A DNA stretch of 64,000 bases, from NCBI GenBank assembly GCA_023410445.1, contig JAEYPT010000003.1, positions 120,339-184,338 of the forward strand. The letters run 5' to 3'. The translations under genes and the position numbers were made by a program. Below, piece by piece: positions 30,945-39,841 of the stretch. How positions within the stretch are numbered: the first letter of the stretch is position 1; each line of letters starts with the position of its first letter. Below the pieces are notes generated by a model that searched no databases, had not been told where the DNA came from, and saw nothing but the letters and a program-made list of their open reading frames with translations. Origin of the DNA: Bacillota bacterium (lineage in GTDB: Bacteria > Bacillota > Clostridia > Oscillospirales > Acutalibacteraceae).

Positions 30945-31972
30945 AGCTCGACGCCTTCCCCGCCCGCGGCAACGCTTCCGATCAGGTGTGCTTTCTCCCC
31001 TGCGGCGGAAAGCACTTCCATCGCCTTGTCGGCGTTTTCGGGGGCAACGGCAATGCACATACCGATTCCCATGTTGAAGGTATTGTACATATCCCGCTCC
31101 GGAATATTGCCCTGACGCTGCAGCAGAGTGAAGATCGGGAAGGTCGGCAGTTTCGAAAGCTCAATTTTCGCGGTTGTGTTTTCCGGCAGCATACGCGGAA
31201 TATTTTCAAAAAATCCGCCGCCGGTAATATGGGAAATAGCTTTAACCGGCACCTGATTGATCAGAGAAAGAATCGGCTTCACATAGATTTTTGTGGGCTT
31301 CAGGAGTTCCTCGCCCAGCGTGCTGCCAAGCTCACCGATCTGCATTTTCACATTCCGGTCGCTGATGTTGAACACCTTGCGAACCAGAGAAAAACCGTTT
31401 GAGTGCAGTCCGGAAGATTCCAGTCCGATCAGTGCATCCCCGACCTTCACATCAGAACCGTCCAGCATTTTTTCCCGGTCCACCACGCCGACGCAGAAGC
31501 CTGCGACGTCATATTCATCCGCCGGATAAAAGCCCGGCATTTCCGCTGTTTCGCCGCCGACCAAAGCACAGCCAGCCTGCACACAGCCCTCGGCGACGCC
31601 CGCTACGATCTGTTCGATGCTTTCGGGATGATTTTTCCCGACTGCAAGATAATCCAGGAAAAACAGCGGCTTTGCGCCGCAGCACACGACGTCGTTCGCG
31701 CACATGGCAACGCAGTCGATACCAACCGTATCGTGCTTGTCCATCAAAAATGCGATTTTCAGCTTGGTTCCGACGCCGTCGGTTCCACTGACGAAAACAG
31801 GCGTCTTCATCCCGCTGAGGTCCGGCTGGAACAGGCCGCCGAATCCGCCGATACCGGAGAGAACCCCGGGAATATTGGTACGCGCGACATGGCTTTTTAT
31901 CAGTTCCACGGAACGGTATCCCGCGGTAACATCCACGCCCGCGGCCTTGTAGCTTTCACTGTAACTTTTCAT
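30938..31972 (-). CDS. purM: Phosphoribosylformylglycinamidine cyclo-ligase (AIR synthetase)
   Basis: The 344-residue enzyme closes FGAM to AIR in purine synthesis. Family signatures include TNIPGVLSGIGGFGGLFQ, VSGTDGVGTKLKIAF, CANDVVCCGAKPLFFLDY and ISHITGGGFFENIPRML. Length is normal. It follows purE by 26 nt and overlaps purN, so it is well inside the pur operon. Confidence 0.97.
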   Translation of the reverse strand: MKSYSESYKAAGVDVTAGYRSVELIKSHVARTNIPGVLSGIGGFGGLFQPDLSGMKTPVFVSGTDGVGTKLKIAFLMDKHDTVGIDCVAMCANDVVCCGAKPLFFLDYLAVGKNHPESIEQIVAGVAEGCVQAGCALVGGETAEMPGFYPADEYDVAGFCVGVVDREKMLDGSDVKVGDALIGLESSGLHSNGFSLVRKVFNISDRNVKMQIGELGSTLGEELLKPTKIYVKPILSLINQVPVKAISHITGGGFFENIPRMLPENTTAKIELSKLPTFPIFTLLQRQGNIPERDMYNTFNMGIGMCIAVAPENADKAMEVLSAAGEKAHLIGSVAAGGEGVELC

Positions 31973-31998
31973 GCAATATCTCCCTCGTCTTCAACGGT

Positions 31999-32502
31999 TC
32001 ACAGATTTTCGGCTTCTGCCCGGATTGCAGCGTCTTTTTTTGCAACCTTATTCTTCAGTTCCTGCTTCATTTCAACAAGCTTGGCCGCAAGAGACGGATC
32101 GCTCAGCGCAAGAATCTGCGCCGCCAGAACTGCGGCGTTTTCCGCACCGTCGATGGCAACCGTAGCCACCGGGATACCGCTCGGCATCTGAACTGTAGCC
32201 AAAAGCGCGTCCAGACCGTCCAGAGCATTCGACTTCATCGGAATTCCGATTACCGGTAAAGTAGTGCTTGCCGCAAGGACCCCGGCAAGATGCGCGGCCA
32301 TTCCCGCCGCGGCAATAATGACGCCGAATCCGTTTTCAGCAGCCGACGCGGAAAATTCCGACGCGGCCTGCGGAGTGCGGTGGGCGGAGATGACATGCAC
32401 TTCCACGGGAATCCCAAAGGATTTCAGCTTTTTGACTGCCCCTTTCACCACGGGGAAATCACTGTCGCTTCCCATAATAACCGCTACTTTTTTCTTTTCC
32501 AT
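31999..32502 (-). CDS. purE: N5-carboxyaminoimidazole ribonucleotide mutase
   Basis: The 167-residue class I PurE has the conserved VAVIMGSDSDFPVVKGA, VISAHRTPQA with the catalytic His, and IIAAAGMAAHLAGVLA. It moves the carboxyl group from N5-CAIR to CAIR. It is the first gene of purE-purM-purN/O-AICAR transformylase-purD. AGAAGGAGAG precedes the ATG. No purK is seen in the window. Confidence 0.96.
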   Translation of the reverse strand: MEKKKVAVIMGSDSDFPVVKGAVKKLKSFGIPVEVHVISAHRTPQAASEFSASAAENGFGVIIAAAGMAAHLAGVLAASTTLPVIGIPMKSNALDGLDALLATVQMPSGIPVATVAIDGAENAAVLAAQILALSDPSLAAKLVEMKQELKNKVAKKDAAIRAEAENL

Positions 32503-32689
32503 GATTGCTCTCTCCTTCTAAGTCTGTTCTGTAGGCACAGTCCGAGCCGGTATTTCCAAATAAAAACTGCCGCCGATTCTGCGGTGTCGAATGGTAAATA
32601 CAGGCTCTTACAAAGCCGAACGGTATTTTCCGCTTTTGCGACCCAATAAAACAGGCTGCGCCATTGTACCGGCGCAGCCTGCAACTTTA
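32503..32689 (-). promoter_or_regulatory. purE leader region with terminator-like hairpin and paired CCGAAC/CCGAGC motifs
   Basis: This 187-base non-coding stretch holds a hairpin with a short U run (next entry). It also carries two similar same-strand sequences on the plus strand, CCGAACGGTATTTTCC near 32616 and CCGAGCCGGTATTTCC near 32542, about 73 bases apart. CCGAAC is the core of the Bacillus PurR box, but the arms and spacing do not match that operator. No purine riboswitch core was recognised. Confidence 0.35.
32643..32681 (-). terminator. Terminator/attenuator before purE
   Basis: Perfect 11-bp stem CAGGCTGCGCC (32652-32662) with GGCGCAGCCTG (32671-32681). On the minus strand it is followed by TTTTATT. 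It ends the small-peptide unit below and might also attenuate purE. Confidence 0.65.
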
Positions 32690-32767
32690 TTATGGTCTCT
32701 TTTTCGGCGCAGTCTGACGGCGGGAAAGATAAACCGAATATTTTTTATTCCTATTCATACCGTTCAT
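32690..32767 (-). CDS. Candidate 25-residue basic peptide gene upstream of purE
   Basis: An ATG frame of 25 codons (MNGMNRNKKYSV...TAPKKRP) has an AGGGGG ribosome site seven bases upstream, a promoter 30 bases upstream and a terminator immediately downstream. This forms a complete miniature transcription unit of about 150 nt. The peptide is strongly basic (nine Lys/Arg) with no acidic residue and no membrane segment. I know no family for it. It could be a true small protein or a leader peptide for the purE transcript. Confidence 0.5.
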   Translation of the reverse strand: MNGMNRNKKYSVYLSRRQTAPKKRP

Positions 32768-32796
32768 TCTGCTACCCCCTAAACTTCTGCCAGTTT

Positions 32797-32825
32797 ATTG
32801 TAGGCGATAAGACGCAAAATAGCAA
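32797..32825 (-). promoter_or_regulatory. Promoter of the small-peptide unit
   Basis: Minus-strand TTGCTA (32820-32825) and TACAAT (32797-32802) with a 17-base spacer. A further TTGACA at 32873-32878 has no convincing partner. Confidence 0.5.
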
Positions 32826-32907
32826 GCAAAGATGACGCTTGCAGGATAAATTCCGCAATTTTCCCATATATTTGTCAATATAGAAACATCGTTTGGGAAA
32901 TCTGACG

Positions 32908-33828
32908 CTATTTGCCCTTCGGTCTCTCCGGCGCGGGATCACCCGCCACCAGTTCCTTCAGGGAAGTTGCCAGCCCCGCCAGGGACTGAATCTGTGAGGG
33001 AATGATGATCTTCGTTGCCTTGCCATCCGCCGCCTTGCCGAATGCTTCCAATCCCTTTAATGCAATTACGGACTCGCTCGGATTGGATTCGTTGAGCAGC
33101 TTGATGCTGTCCGCCAACGCCTGCTGAACCAGCGTGATCGCTTCCGCGTCGCCCTGCGCCTCGCGGATCTTCGTCTCTTTCGCGGCATCGGCCCGAAGAA
33201 TCGCCGATTCCTTTTCACCTTCCGCAATCAGAATAGCGCTTCGCTTCTCGCCCTCCGCCGTCAAAATCTGGGCGCGACGCTCACGCTCTGCCTTCATCTG
33301 TTTCTCCATGGAATCCTGAATTTCCTTGGGCGGAATGATGTTTTTGAGCTCCACACGGTTGACCTTAATGCCCCATGCGTCAGTCGCCTCATCGAGGATC
33401 GTGCGGATCTGCGTGTTGATGGTGTCGCGCGAAGTCAGCGTGTGATCGAGCTCCAGATCGCCGATGATGTTCCGCAGAGTGGTAGCGGAGAGATTCTCAA
33501 TAGCGGAGAGCGGACGCTCCACGCCGTAGGTATAAAGCTTCGGGTCCGTTACCTGAAAGTAAATCACCGTATCAATCGACATGGTGACATTATCTTTGGT
33601 GATCACGGGCTGAGGAGGGAAATCGATAACCTGTTCCTTCAGCGAAATCTTCTTAGCGACCTTGTCGAAAAACGGAACCATGAAATGAAGCCCGGTGTTC
33701 CAGGTCTCATGGTAAGCGCCGAGACGTTCGACAACAAACGAATGCGCCTGCGGAACCACCTTGATGTTCGCAATTAGAACCAGAATTATGAGAATTACCA
33801 GAATCAAAAAAACGATAAATCCTCCCAA
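32908..33828 (-). CDS. SPFH/stomatin-like membrane protein (QmcA type)
   Basis: The 306-residue protein has one N-terminal membrane helix (FIVFLILVILIILVLIANI) followed by an SPFH/band-7 domain (VPQAHSFVVERLGAYHETWNTGLHF, IDFPPQPVITKDNVTMSID). An Ala/Glu-rich coiled coil follows (about 185-250) and an assembly tail. Such proteins form ring-like membrane assemblies. It is paired with an NfeD-like protein 20 nt upstream, the standard SPFH-NfeD operon. It ends at 32908, before a 140-base gap. Confidence 0.92.
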   Translation of the reverse strand: MGGFIVFLILVILIILVLIANIKVVPQAHSFVVERLGAYHETWNTGLHFMVPFFDKVAKKISLKEQVIDFPPQPVITKDNVTMSIDTVIYFQVTDPKLYTYGVERPLSAIENLSATTLRNIIGDLELDHTLTSRDTINTQIRTILDEATDAWGIKVNRVELKNIIPPKEIQDSMEKQMKAERERRAQILTAEGEKRSAILIAEGEKESAILRADAAKETKIREAQGDAEAITLVQQALADSIKLLNESNPSESVIALKGLEAFGKAADGKATKIIIPSQIQSLAGLATSLKELVAGDPAPERPKGK

Positions 33829-33848
33829 ATTGCTTCCTCCAATCTAAT

Positions 33849-34277
33849 TTAGGCACCACACCGACGGACGATCAGTTTGACCCCGTCGATCGATTCCACA
33901 TTCACACGTTCTCCTACAGAAATTACATCGGCATCCGCCGAACGGGCCGTCCAGACGCTGCCCAAAACGTTTACCTGCCCCCGAGCGGCTTCATTGTTGA
34001 TTTCCACGGTGACAATCCCGATTTTCCCAATATACCGGTCCGCGTTTGTCCCAACCCGCTTAATATTAAGCATATGCTTTACAAACGGTCGGGTTACGAT
34101 CAGTGCAACAGCAGAGGAAGCCGCAAAGATCAGAACCTGAACCGGAACCGGGGCGCCAAACAAACTGGCAATCATCGCCAAAATTCCGCCCACAACAAAC
34201 CAGATGGAAACAAGCTGAGTTGTGACCGCTTCCAGAACCGCCGCCAGTATAATTACGGCTAACCAAAAGTAAGGCAT
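33849..34277 (-). CDS. NfeD-like membrane protein
   Basis: The 142-residue short-form NfeD has two to three membrane helices (about 5-65) followed by an OB-fold domain (GKIGIVTVEINNEAARGQVNVLGSVWTARS, VGERVNVESIDGVKLIVRR). It lacks the ClpP-like protease part of long NfeD proteins. The adjacent stomatin-like gene is its usual partner. Confidence 0.9.
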   Translation of the reverse strand: MPYFWLAVIILAAVLEAVTTQLVSIWFVVGGILAMIASLFGAPVPVQVLIFAASSAVALIVTRPFVKHMLNIKRVGTNADRYIGKIGIVTVEINNEAARGQVNVLGSVWTARSADADVISVGERVNVESIDGVKLIVRRCGA

Positions 34278-34384
34278 ATACGATAACGGAATGAGGACTC
34301 CCCCCTTTCAGGCCGCACCGGAATCAGTTTCATCTCTATTTTAACATGAACTTCCGGATGCCGCAATATAATTCTTGCTGGATG

Positions 34385-34852
34385 TTATTCGACTGTAATA
34401 CTGCCGCGAATTGCTTCCAGCTTCTTTTCCCCGATGCCGGACACATTTTTCAGTTCGTCAACCGACCGAAATTTTCCGTGCTGTTCCCGATAGGCAACGA
34501 TTCTTTGCGCCAGCGCGTCGCCGACACCCTTCAGCCCGTCGCTGAGCTGCTGAGCAGTGGCGGTGTTTAGATTAATTTTCCCCACCGGAAGTGCGGATGC
34601 CTTTCCGGAAGCGGAAGCTGCAGCAGGAAGCGCGGAGGATATTGCTCCTGAAACGGGCGCGGAAGATACGCTTCTGGGCACATAGGCCTCCCCGGATGAA
34701 GAACTTGACGAGATCGGAGAGGAATCCACGGAAACACGGATTTCCGTCATTGAAGCATCCGGCACATAAAACGCGTTATAGCCGATAATAACCGCGCAGA
34801 GAAGCGCTGCGATTAAAATCAGGGAACGAATATGAAGCGATTCGTCATCCAT
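34385..34852 (-). CDS. comEA: ComEA-like helix-hairpin-helix DNA-binding protein
   Basis: The 155-residue protein has an N-terminal membrane anchor (about 8-27), a Ser/Ala/Pro-rich linker (45-85), and a C-terminal double HhH domain (KINLNTATAQQLSDGLKGVGDALAQRIVAY, FRSVDELKNVSGIGEKKLEAIR). ComEA receives DNA at the cell surface during transformation. No SLBB domain is present, and no comEC lies nearby, so competence cannot be concluded. Confidence 0.88.
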   Translation of the reverse strand: MDDESLHIRSLILIAALLCAVIIGYNAFYVPDASMTEIRVSVDSSPISSSSSSGEAYVPRSVSSAPVSGAISSALPAAASASGKASALPVGKINLNTATAQQLSDGLKGVGDALAQRIVAYREQHGKFRSVDELKNVSGIGEKKLEAIRGSITVE

Positions 34853-34878
34853 GGCCGTTCACCGCCCCGAAAACGAAT

Positions 34879-35796
34879 TTAAAGCCGCCCGAGTCGGTCC
34901 AAAAGGCCGGTAAAATAGGCAGGCAGCTCGCTGGTAATTTCAATATAGTGCTCATCGCGCGGATGCAGGAAACCGATCACCCGGGCGTGAAGGCATTGCC
35001 CATCCAGCCCCGGCACAACTTTTCGTGGCCCGTAGACGGGGTCCCCTGCAACGGGGTGGCCGAGGTACGCCATGTGAACACGGATCTGATGGGTTCTGCC
35101 GGTTTCCAGCCGGAGCCGCACGTGGGTAAAACCGGGATAGCGTGCCAACACCTCATAATGGGTTACGGCGTTCTTGGAATTCCGCTCTGTGACCGCCATC
35201 TTCTTCCGGTCCGTCGGGTGACGCCCGATCGGAGCATCCACGGTGCCGGTATCGTCTTTTAGCACGCCATGCACCACTGCCTCATAGATTCGAGTGAAGC
35301 TGTGCTCCTTGATCTGCTGCGCGAGCTTCCTGTGCGCAAAATCATTTTTTGCGATAAGGAGCAGGCCGCTGGTATCTTTATCGATGCGGTGCAGAATGCC
35401 GGGCCGCAGCACACCGTTGATGCCGGAAAGGGAATCGCCGCAGTGCGCCATCAGCGCGTTGACCAGTGTACCCTCCCAATGCCCGGCGGCAGGGTGAACC
35501 ACCATTCCCTTCGGCTTGTTGACCACCAAAAGGTCTGAATCCTCGTACGGAATATCAAGCGGAATATTCTCCGCCGTCACCTGCAGAGGCTCCGGCTTCG
35601 GGACCGAAACATCAATTGTGTCCCCTTCGGAGACCCGGAAGCTTTTCCCGAGAACCACGCCGTTCCTCTTTGCGTTTCCTTCCGCGATGAGCTTCTCCGC
35701 TGCCGAACGGGTAAGGCCCTCCAGATTCAGGCCGAGGAAACGGTCGAGGCGCTCTCCGGCACTCTCGGGTTCAACCGTCAGTGTAAAATCAGACAT
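34879..35796 (-). CDS. rluD: Ribosomal large-subunit pseudouridine synthase, RluD family
   Basis: The 305-residue enzyme has an N-terminal S4 domain (ERLDRFLGLNLEGLTRSAAEKLIAEG) and the pseudouridine synthase core with the catalytic Asp in GILHRIDKDTSGLLLIAK, plus RLETGRTHQIRVHMAYLGHPV. ATG 35796 immediately follows the lspA stop (TGATATG). The upstream in-frame codons lie inside lspA. The lspA-rluD pair is common in Firmicutes. Confidence 0.93.
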   Translation of the reverse strand: MSDFTLTVEPESAGERLDRFLGLNLEGLTRSAAEKLIAEGNAKRNGVVLGKSFRVSEGDTIDVSVPKPEPLQVTAENIPLDIPYEDSDLLVVNKPKGMVVHPAAGHWEGTLVNALMAHCGDSLSGINGVLRPGILHRIDKDTSGLLLIAKNDFAHRKLAQQIKEHSFTRIYEAVVHGVLKDDTGTVDAPIGRHPTDRKKMAVTERNSKNAVTHYEVLARYPGFTHVRLRLETGRTHQIRVHMAYLGHPVAGDPVYGPRKVVPGLDGQCLHARVIGFLHPRDEHYIEITSELPAYFTGLLDRLGRL

Positions 35797-35797
35797 A

Positions 35798-36274
35798 TCA
35801 TTTTGTACGGAGAACCTTTTCCCCATTCCCGTTTTCGGCAAAAAGCAGGACATGCAGAATCAGAAAAACGGTTCCCACCGTAACGCAGCAGTCTCCAAAG
35901 TTAAAGATCGCGGGAAAAAACAGGACGTGGATGTAATCGACCACGTATCCGTGCAGGACCCGGTCGATCATGTTCCCCACTCCGCCAGCAACGATCAGGA
36001 CGGAAGCCGCATAGGAGCAGAAGCCATGGTTTTGGTAGCGGAACAGCGCAATAACAATGATGACGCAGATCACAAACGTGATTCCAACGAAAAGCCAGCG
36101 CTGACCCTCCAGCATGCTGAAGGCCGCCCCCGAATTCGGGATATAGGTGAGATCAAGGAATCCCGGAATGATGTGCACGCCCCCTATGGGCTTCAAATAA
36201 TCCACGACCAGCAGCTTCAGAATCTGATCGACGGCAATCAGAATCGCGGAAAGCAGCAATGCAATCAATGGCAA
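35798..36274 (-). CDS. lspA: Lipoprotein signal peptidase
   Basis: The 158-residue protein has four predicted membrane helices and the conserved aspartate motifs of SPase II: NSGAAFSML, then GGVGNMIDRVLHGYVVDYIHV containing both catalytic Asp. TTG 36274 was chosen for its GGGGG ribosome site and normal length; the in-frame extension to 36358 crosses the ileS terminator. It matures lipoproteins such as the one encoded at 19,695. Confidence 0.9.
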   Translation of the reverse strand: MPLIALLLSAILIAVDQILKLLVVDYLKPIGGVHIIPGFLDLTYIPNSGAAFSMLEGQRWLFVGITFVICVIIVIALFRYQNHGFCSYAASVLIVAGGVGNMIDRVLHGYVVDYIHVLFFPAIFNFGDCCVTVGTVFLILHVLLFAENGNGEKVLRTK

Positions 36275-36293
36275 GGCTATGTCCCCCTTCTCA

Positions 36294-36323
36294 GAAAAAA
36301 AGGGAGAACCGAAAGCCCTCCCT
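36294..36323 (-). terminator. Terminator after ileS
   Basis: AGGGAG (36301-36306) pairs with CTCCCT (36318-36323). On the minus strand it is followed by seven T. It overlaps the region upstream of lspA. Confidence 0.6.
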
Positions 36324-36336
36324 CTCTTATTATTCC

Positions 36337-39123
36337 CTATTTCAGAACGCCTGCGCACCTGGCACAGATATCCGGGTGCTCAGCATCGCTGCCGACCGTG
36401 TCGCTGTAGGTCCAGCAGCGGGCGCATTTTTCGCCTTCCGCGTGAGCTACGGCGATTGAAAGCTGCGGCAGGGCTTCGCCCTTCGTGCCTTCGTCCCCGC
36501 CCTTTTTCACGACGAGCTGGGAAACAATCAGCGCTTCGGGAAGCTCGGCTTCCACCGATTTAATAAAGTCGTACAGTTCCCCATCGCAGGAGAGCGTCAC
36601 TTTTGCATCCAGAGATGCACCGATCACCTTATCCTTACGTGCCAGTTCCAACACCTTTTTCGCATCGTCACGAATCAGATGGATTTTATCCCATTTCGCA
36701 ATGAAAGCCTCGTCCGCAGAAACATCCGTTTTGGACGGAAGATCGTTCAGGATCACATATTCCGCATTTTCATCCTTGGTATGCGGCATGCTCTTCCAGA
36801 TTTCGTCCGACGTGAACGCAAGAATCGGGGCAAGCAGGCGGGTCATTCCGTCAAGGATCAGGAACATCGCGGTCTGCGCGGCGCGGCGGCCTTCACTCTG
36901 CGCCTTCTCCACATAAAGCCTGTCCTTCAAAACGTCAAGATAGAAATTGGACATGTCCACCACGCAGAAATTGTGAATCGCGTGATAAGCGGTGTGGAAT
37001 TCAAACTTGTTGTAGGCTTCCCCAACCTCGTCGATCAATCCGTTGAAGCGGTTCAGCGCCCAGCGGTCAAGCGGCTGGAGTCGGTCAAACGACACCATAT
37101 CCGTATCCGGCGCAAAATCAGACAGATTTCCGAGAATAAACCGCGCGGTGTTGCGGATTTTCCGGTAAGCGTCGGAAAGTTGTTTTAGAATCTCGTTGGA
37201 AATACGTACATCCGACTGATAATCGCTGGAAGCGACCCAGAGACGCAGAATATCCGCCCCGTACTTTTCAACGACCTCACCCGGAGCAATGCCGTTGCCG
37301 AGCGACTTCGACATCTTGCGGCCTTCCAGGTCGATTACCATTCCGTGGGTAAGCACCGCCTTATAGGGGGCTTTGCCCTTCCAGGCGACACTGGTCAGCA
37401 GCGAGGACTGGAACCAGCCGCGGTGCTGGTCATTCCCCTCGAGATACAGATCAGCCGGCCATTGAAGATCTTTGCGCGCCGTGAGAACCGCTGCATGGCT
37501 GCACCCGGAATCGAACCAGACGTCCATAACGTCGGTTTCCTTGGTGAATTCCGAGCAGCCGCATTCGCACTTTGTTCCCTCGGGAAGCAGCTGAGAAGGA
37601 TCATATTTGAACCACGCGTTGGAGCCTTCCTTCCGGAAAGCGGCGACAACCGCATCGATGCTCTCGCGGGTGACAAGCTCTTTGCCGCATTTTTTGCAGT
37701 AGAAGATCGGGATCGGCACACCCCAGAGGCGCTGACGCGAAATGCACCAGTCCTTGCGTTCACGCACCATGGAGGTGATGCGGTCGCGGCCCCATTCGGG
37801 AATCCACTGCACCTTGTTGATCTCACTGACGGTCTGGTCCTTGATGGCGTCCACCGAGCAGAACCACTGCTCCGTCGCACGGAACAGAACCGGGCTCTTG
37901 CAGCGCCAGCAGTGCGGATATTGGTGAACGATATGCTTGACGGCAAGCAGCGCGCCAATTTCCTGCAGATAATCACGGATCGCGACGTTCGCTTCGCTTG
38001 TGGTAAGTCCCTCAAAGCGCGCGCCTGCTTCAGCGGTCATCTTGCCCTGACTGTCCACCGGAACGATTACGGGAATTTCCGGGTAATGGTTGTGGCAGAC
38101 GTCGAAGTCCTCGATGCCGTGGCCGGGCGCGGTATGAACGCAGCCGGTGCCGCTTTCCAGCGTGACATGGTCGCCGAGGATAATGGGAGAAGGCCGGTCG
38201 ATGAACGGATGCACGGTTTTGATGTGCTCCAGCTCCGCGCCCTTAAAGGTCGCAACCGTTTCATAGCTCTCTTTTCCTGCTTCGGACATGGCCTGTGCGC
38301 AAAGAGCAGAAGCCATTACGTAGTACTCGTCGCCGGATTTAATCAGAGAATATTCGAAATCAGGCCCGAGGCAGATCGCGGTATTGGCCGGGATAGTCCA
38401 GGTTGTGGTGGTCCAGATGACGAAATAGGTTTTGCTGAGGTCGACGCCCTTCGCCGTAAACAGGCCCTTATCATCCGTCACGCGGAATTTCACGTAAATG
38501 GAATCGCAGGGGTCCTCGCTGTACTCAATTTCGGCTTCGGCCAGCGCGGTCTCATCGTGAGCGCACCAGTAAACCGGCTTTAAGCCCTTATAAATATACC
38601 CTTTTAGAGCCATTTCGCCGAAAACCTCGACCTGCTTCGCTTCGAAATCGGGGTTCAGCGTTTTATACGGATTGCCCCAGTCGCCGATGACGCCGAGGCG
38701 CTGGAACTGCTCCGTCATGCTGCTGATGTGAGTCAGCGCAAAATCGCGGCACTGGTCACGGAAATAAACGGGATCGTCGCTGCGGCTGTCCAGTCCGACG
38801 CTTTCGATTGCCTTGCGCTCGATCGGAAGTCCGTGAGTATCCCAGCCCGGAACATAGGGCGCCTGAAAGCCAGCCATGTTCTTATAGCGGACGATCATGT
38901 CTTTTAATATCTTATTGAGAGCGGTCCCCAAATGGATGTTTCCGTTCGCATACGGAGGGCCGTCATGCAGCACATAAAGCGGGCGGCCTTCGTTCTTTTT
39001 CATGGTCTGTTCATAGATCCCGTCTTCCTGCCAGGTTTTCAGCATGTCCGGCTCCCGCTTCGGCAAACCGGCCTGCATGGGAAAATCTGTATTGGGAAGA
39101 TTCAAGGTGCTCTTGTAATCCAT
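36337..39123 (-). CDS. ileS: Isoleucyl-tRNA synthetase
   Basis: The 928-residue class I synthetase has the HIGH-type motif as NGNIHLGTA (HLGT at 64-67), KMSKSLGNG in the catalytic core, the CP1 editing domain in between, and a C-terminal zinc site (CARCWTYSD...CARC). Length is that of bacterial IleS type 1. Unlike many Firmicutes ileS genes, no T-box is visible: only 46 bases separate it from divIVA. Confidence 0.97.
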   Translation of the reverse strand: MDYKSTLNLPNTDFPMQAGLPKREPDMLKTWQEDGIYEQTMKKNEGRPLYVLHDGPPYANGNIHLGTALNKILKDMIVRYKNMAGFQAPYVPGWDTHGLPIERKAIESVGLDSRSDDPVYFRDQCRDFALTHISSMTEQFQRLGVIGDWGNPYKTLNPDFEAKQVEVFGEMALKGYIYKGLKPVYWCAHDETALAEAEIEYSEDPCDSIYVKFRVTDDKGLFTAKGVDLSKTYFVIWTTTTWTIPANTAICLGPDFEYSLIKSGDEYYVMASALCAQAMSEAGKESYETVATFKGAELEHIKTVHPFIDRPSPIILGDHVTLESGTGCVHTAPGHGIEDFDVCHNHYPEIPVIVPVDSQGKMTAEAGARFEGLTTSEANVAIRDYLQEIGALLAVKHIVHQYPHCWRCKSPVLFRATEQWFCSVDAIKDQTVSEINKVQWIPEWGRDRITSMVRERKDWCISRQRLWGVPIPIFYCKKCGKELVTRESIDAVVAAFRKEGSNAWFKYDPSQLLPEGTKCECGCSEFTKETDVMDVWFDSGCSHAAVLTARKDLQWPADLYLEGNDQHRGWFQSSLLTSVAWKGKAPYKAVLTHGMVIDLEGRKMSKSLGNGIAPGEVVEKYGADILRLWVASSDYQSDVRISNEILKQLSDAYRKIRNTARFILGNLSDFAPDTDMVSFDRLQPLDRWALNRFNGLIDEVGEAYNKFEFHTAYHAIHNFCVVDMSNFYLDVLKDRLYVEKAQSEGRRAAQTAMFLILDGMTRLLAPILAFTSDEIWKSMPHTKDENAEYVILNDLPSKTDVSADEAFIAKWDKIHLIRDDAKKVLELARKDKVIGASLDAKVTLSCDGELYDFIKSVEAELPEALIVSQLVVKKGGDEGTKGEALPQLSIAVAHAEGEKCARCWTYSDTVGSDAEHPDICARCAGVLK

Positions 39124-39169
39124 CGGTTTATTCTCTCCTTAAGAATATTATTAAAACGACAGGCAATAT

Positions 39170-39820
39170 TTATTCATTCTGTAACGCTTCGTCGTCAAAA
39201 TTCGAAATATCCGCACGGAATGGGGAAGAAGCTTCTTCGGCCTCCGGCTCCTGCGGCTCGGCTGACGCATCGGGCTCCTGCGGGGCAGCTTGGACTGTCT
39301 TTTCCTCGACGGGCAACGCAGCCTGAGGCTTTGCCGCGGGCAGAGCATCGATCAGAGTGAGATGTTCCTTGTAGGCATTCAGCAGCTTTGAACGGAATTC
39401 GGAAACCGTTCTCTGCAGGCGTTCCAGTTCCCTCTTCTGCTCGGCGATCTTTTCATCGGCGTTTGCGATAATGCGCTCCGCCTTCTGGTTCGCGTCTTTA
39501 ACAATAATCTCGGCTTTGTGGCGCGCTTCACGAACCGAGGCGTCGCCCAGCTTCTGGGCGCTGATGAGAGCATTCTTGATCTCATCTTCCTGAGCGCGGT
39601 ATTCTTCAATTTTATCCGCCAGAATCTTCAGCTTATCCGACGTCTGCTTGCCTTCCGTGTTCAGGCGGTCAATCTGCTCATCCTTTTCGAGCCCCTTTTT
39701 AAGGAGTTCGTCATAGGATTCCCGGACCTTGTCGATAAAAACATCGACATCCTCCGCGCGGTACCCGGAAAAACCGGATTTCCGAAAACTGACGTTGATA
39801 ATGTCATTCAGAGAAAGCAT
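39170..39820 (-). CDS. divIVA: DivIVA-domain cell division/sporulation protein
   Basis: The 216-residue protein starts with the DivIVA lipid-binding head (LSLNDIINVSFRKSGFSGYRAEDVDVFIDKV). A long coiled coil follows (about 35-150) and an acidic Pro/Ala/Glu-rich tail (170-216). DivIVA senses negative membrane curvature at poles and septa. It lies in the sepF-ylmH-divIVA-ileS order typical of Firmicutes. Confidence 0.93.
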   Translation of the reverse strand: MLSLNDIINVSFRKSGFSGYRAEDVDVFIDKVRESYDELLKKGLEKDEQIDRLNTEGKQTSDKLKILADKIEEYRAQEDEIKNALISAQKLGDASVREARHKAEIIVKDANQKAERIIANADEKIAEQKRELERLQRTVSEFRSKLLNAYKEHLTLIDALPAAKPQAALPVEEKTVQAAPQEPDASAEPQEPEAEEASSPFRADISNFDDEALQNE

Positions 39821-39841
39821 GTTTCATTCCTCCATTATACC

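Noticed and set aside
32503..32689. Purine riboswitch upstream of purE
   Set aside because: The three-way junction core and conserved loop sequences of the purine aptamer were not found on the minus strand.
37345..38583. 412-codon open frame on the plus strand
   Set aside because: Antisense to ileS; long because of GC-rich codon third positions, with no domain signature.
39124..39169. T-box for ileS
   Set aside because: Only 46 bases lie between divIVA and ileS, and no AGGGTGG or terminator is present.
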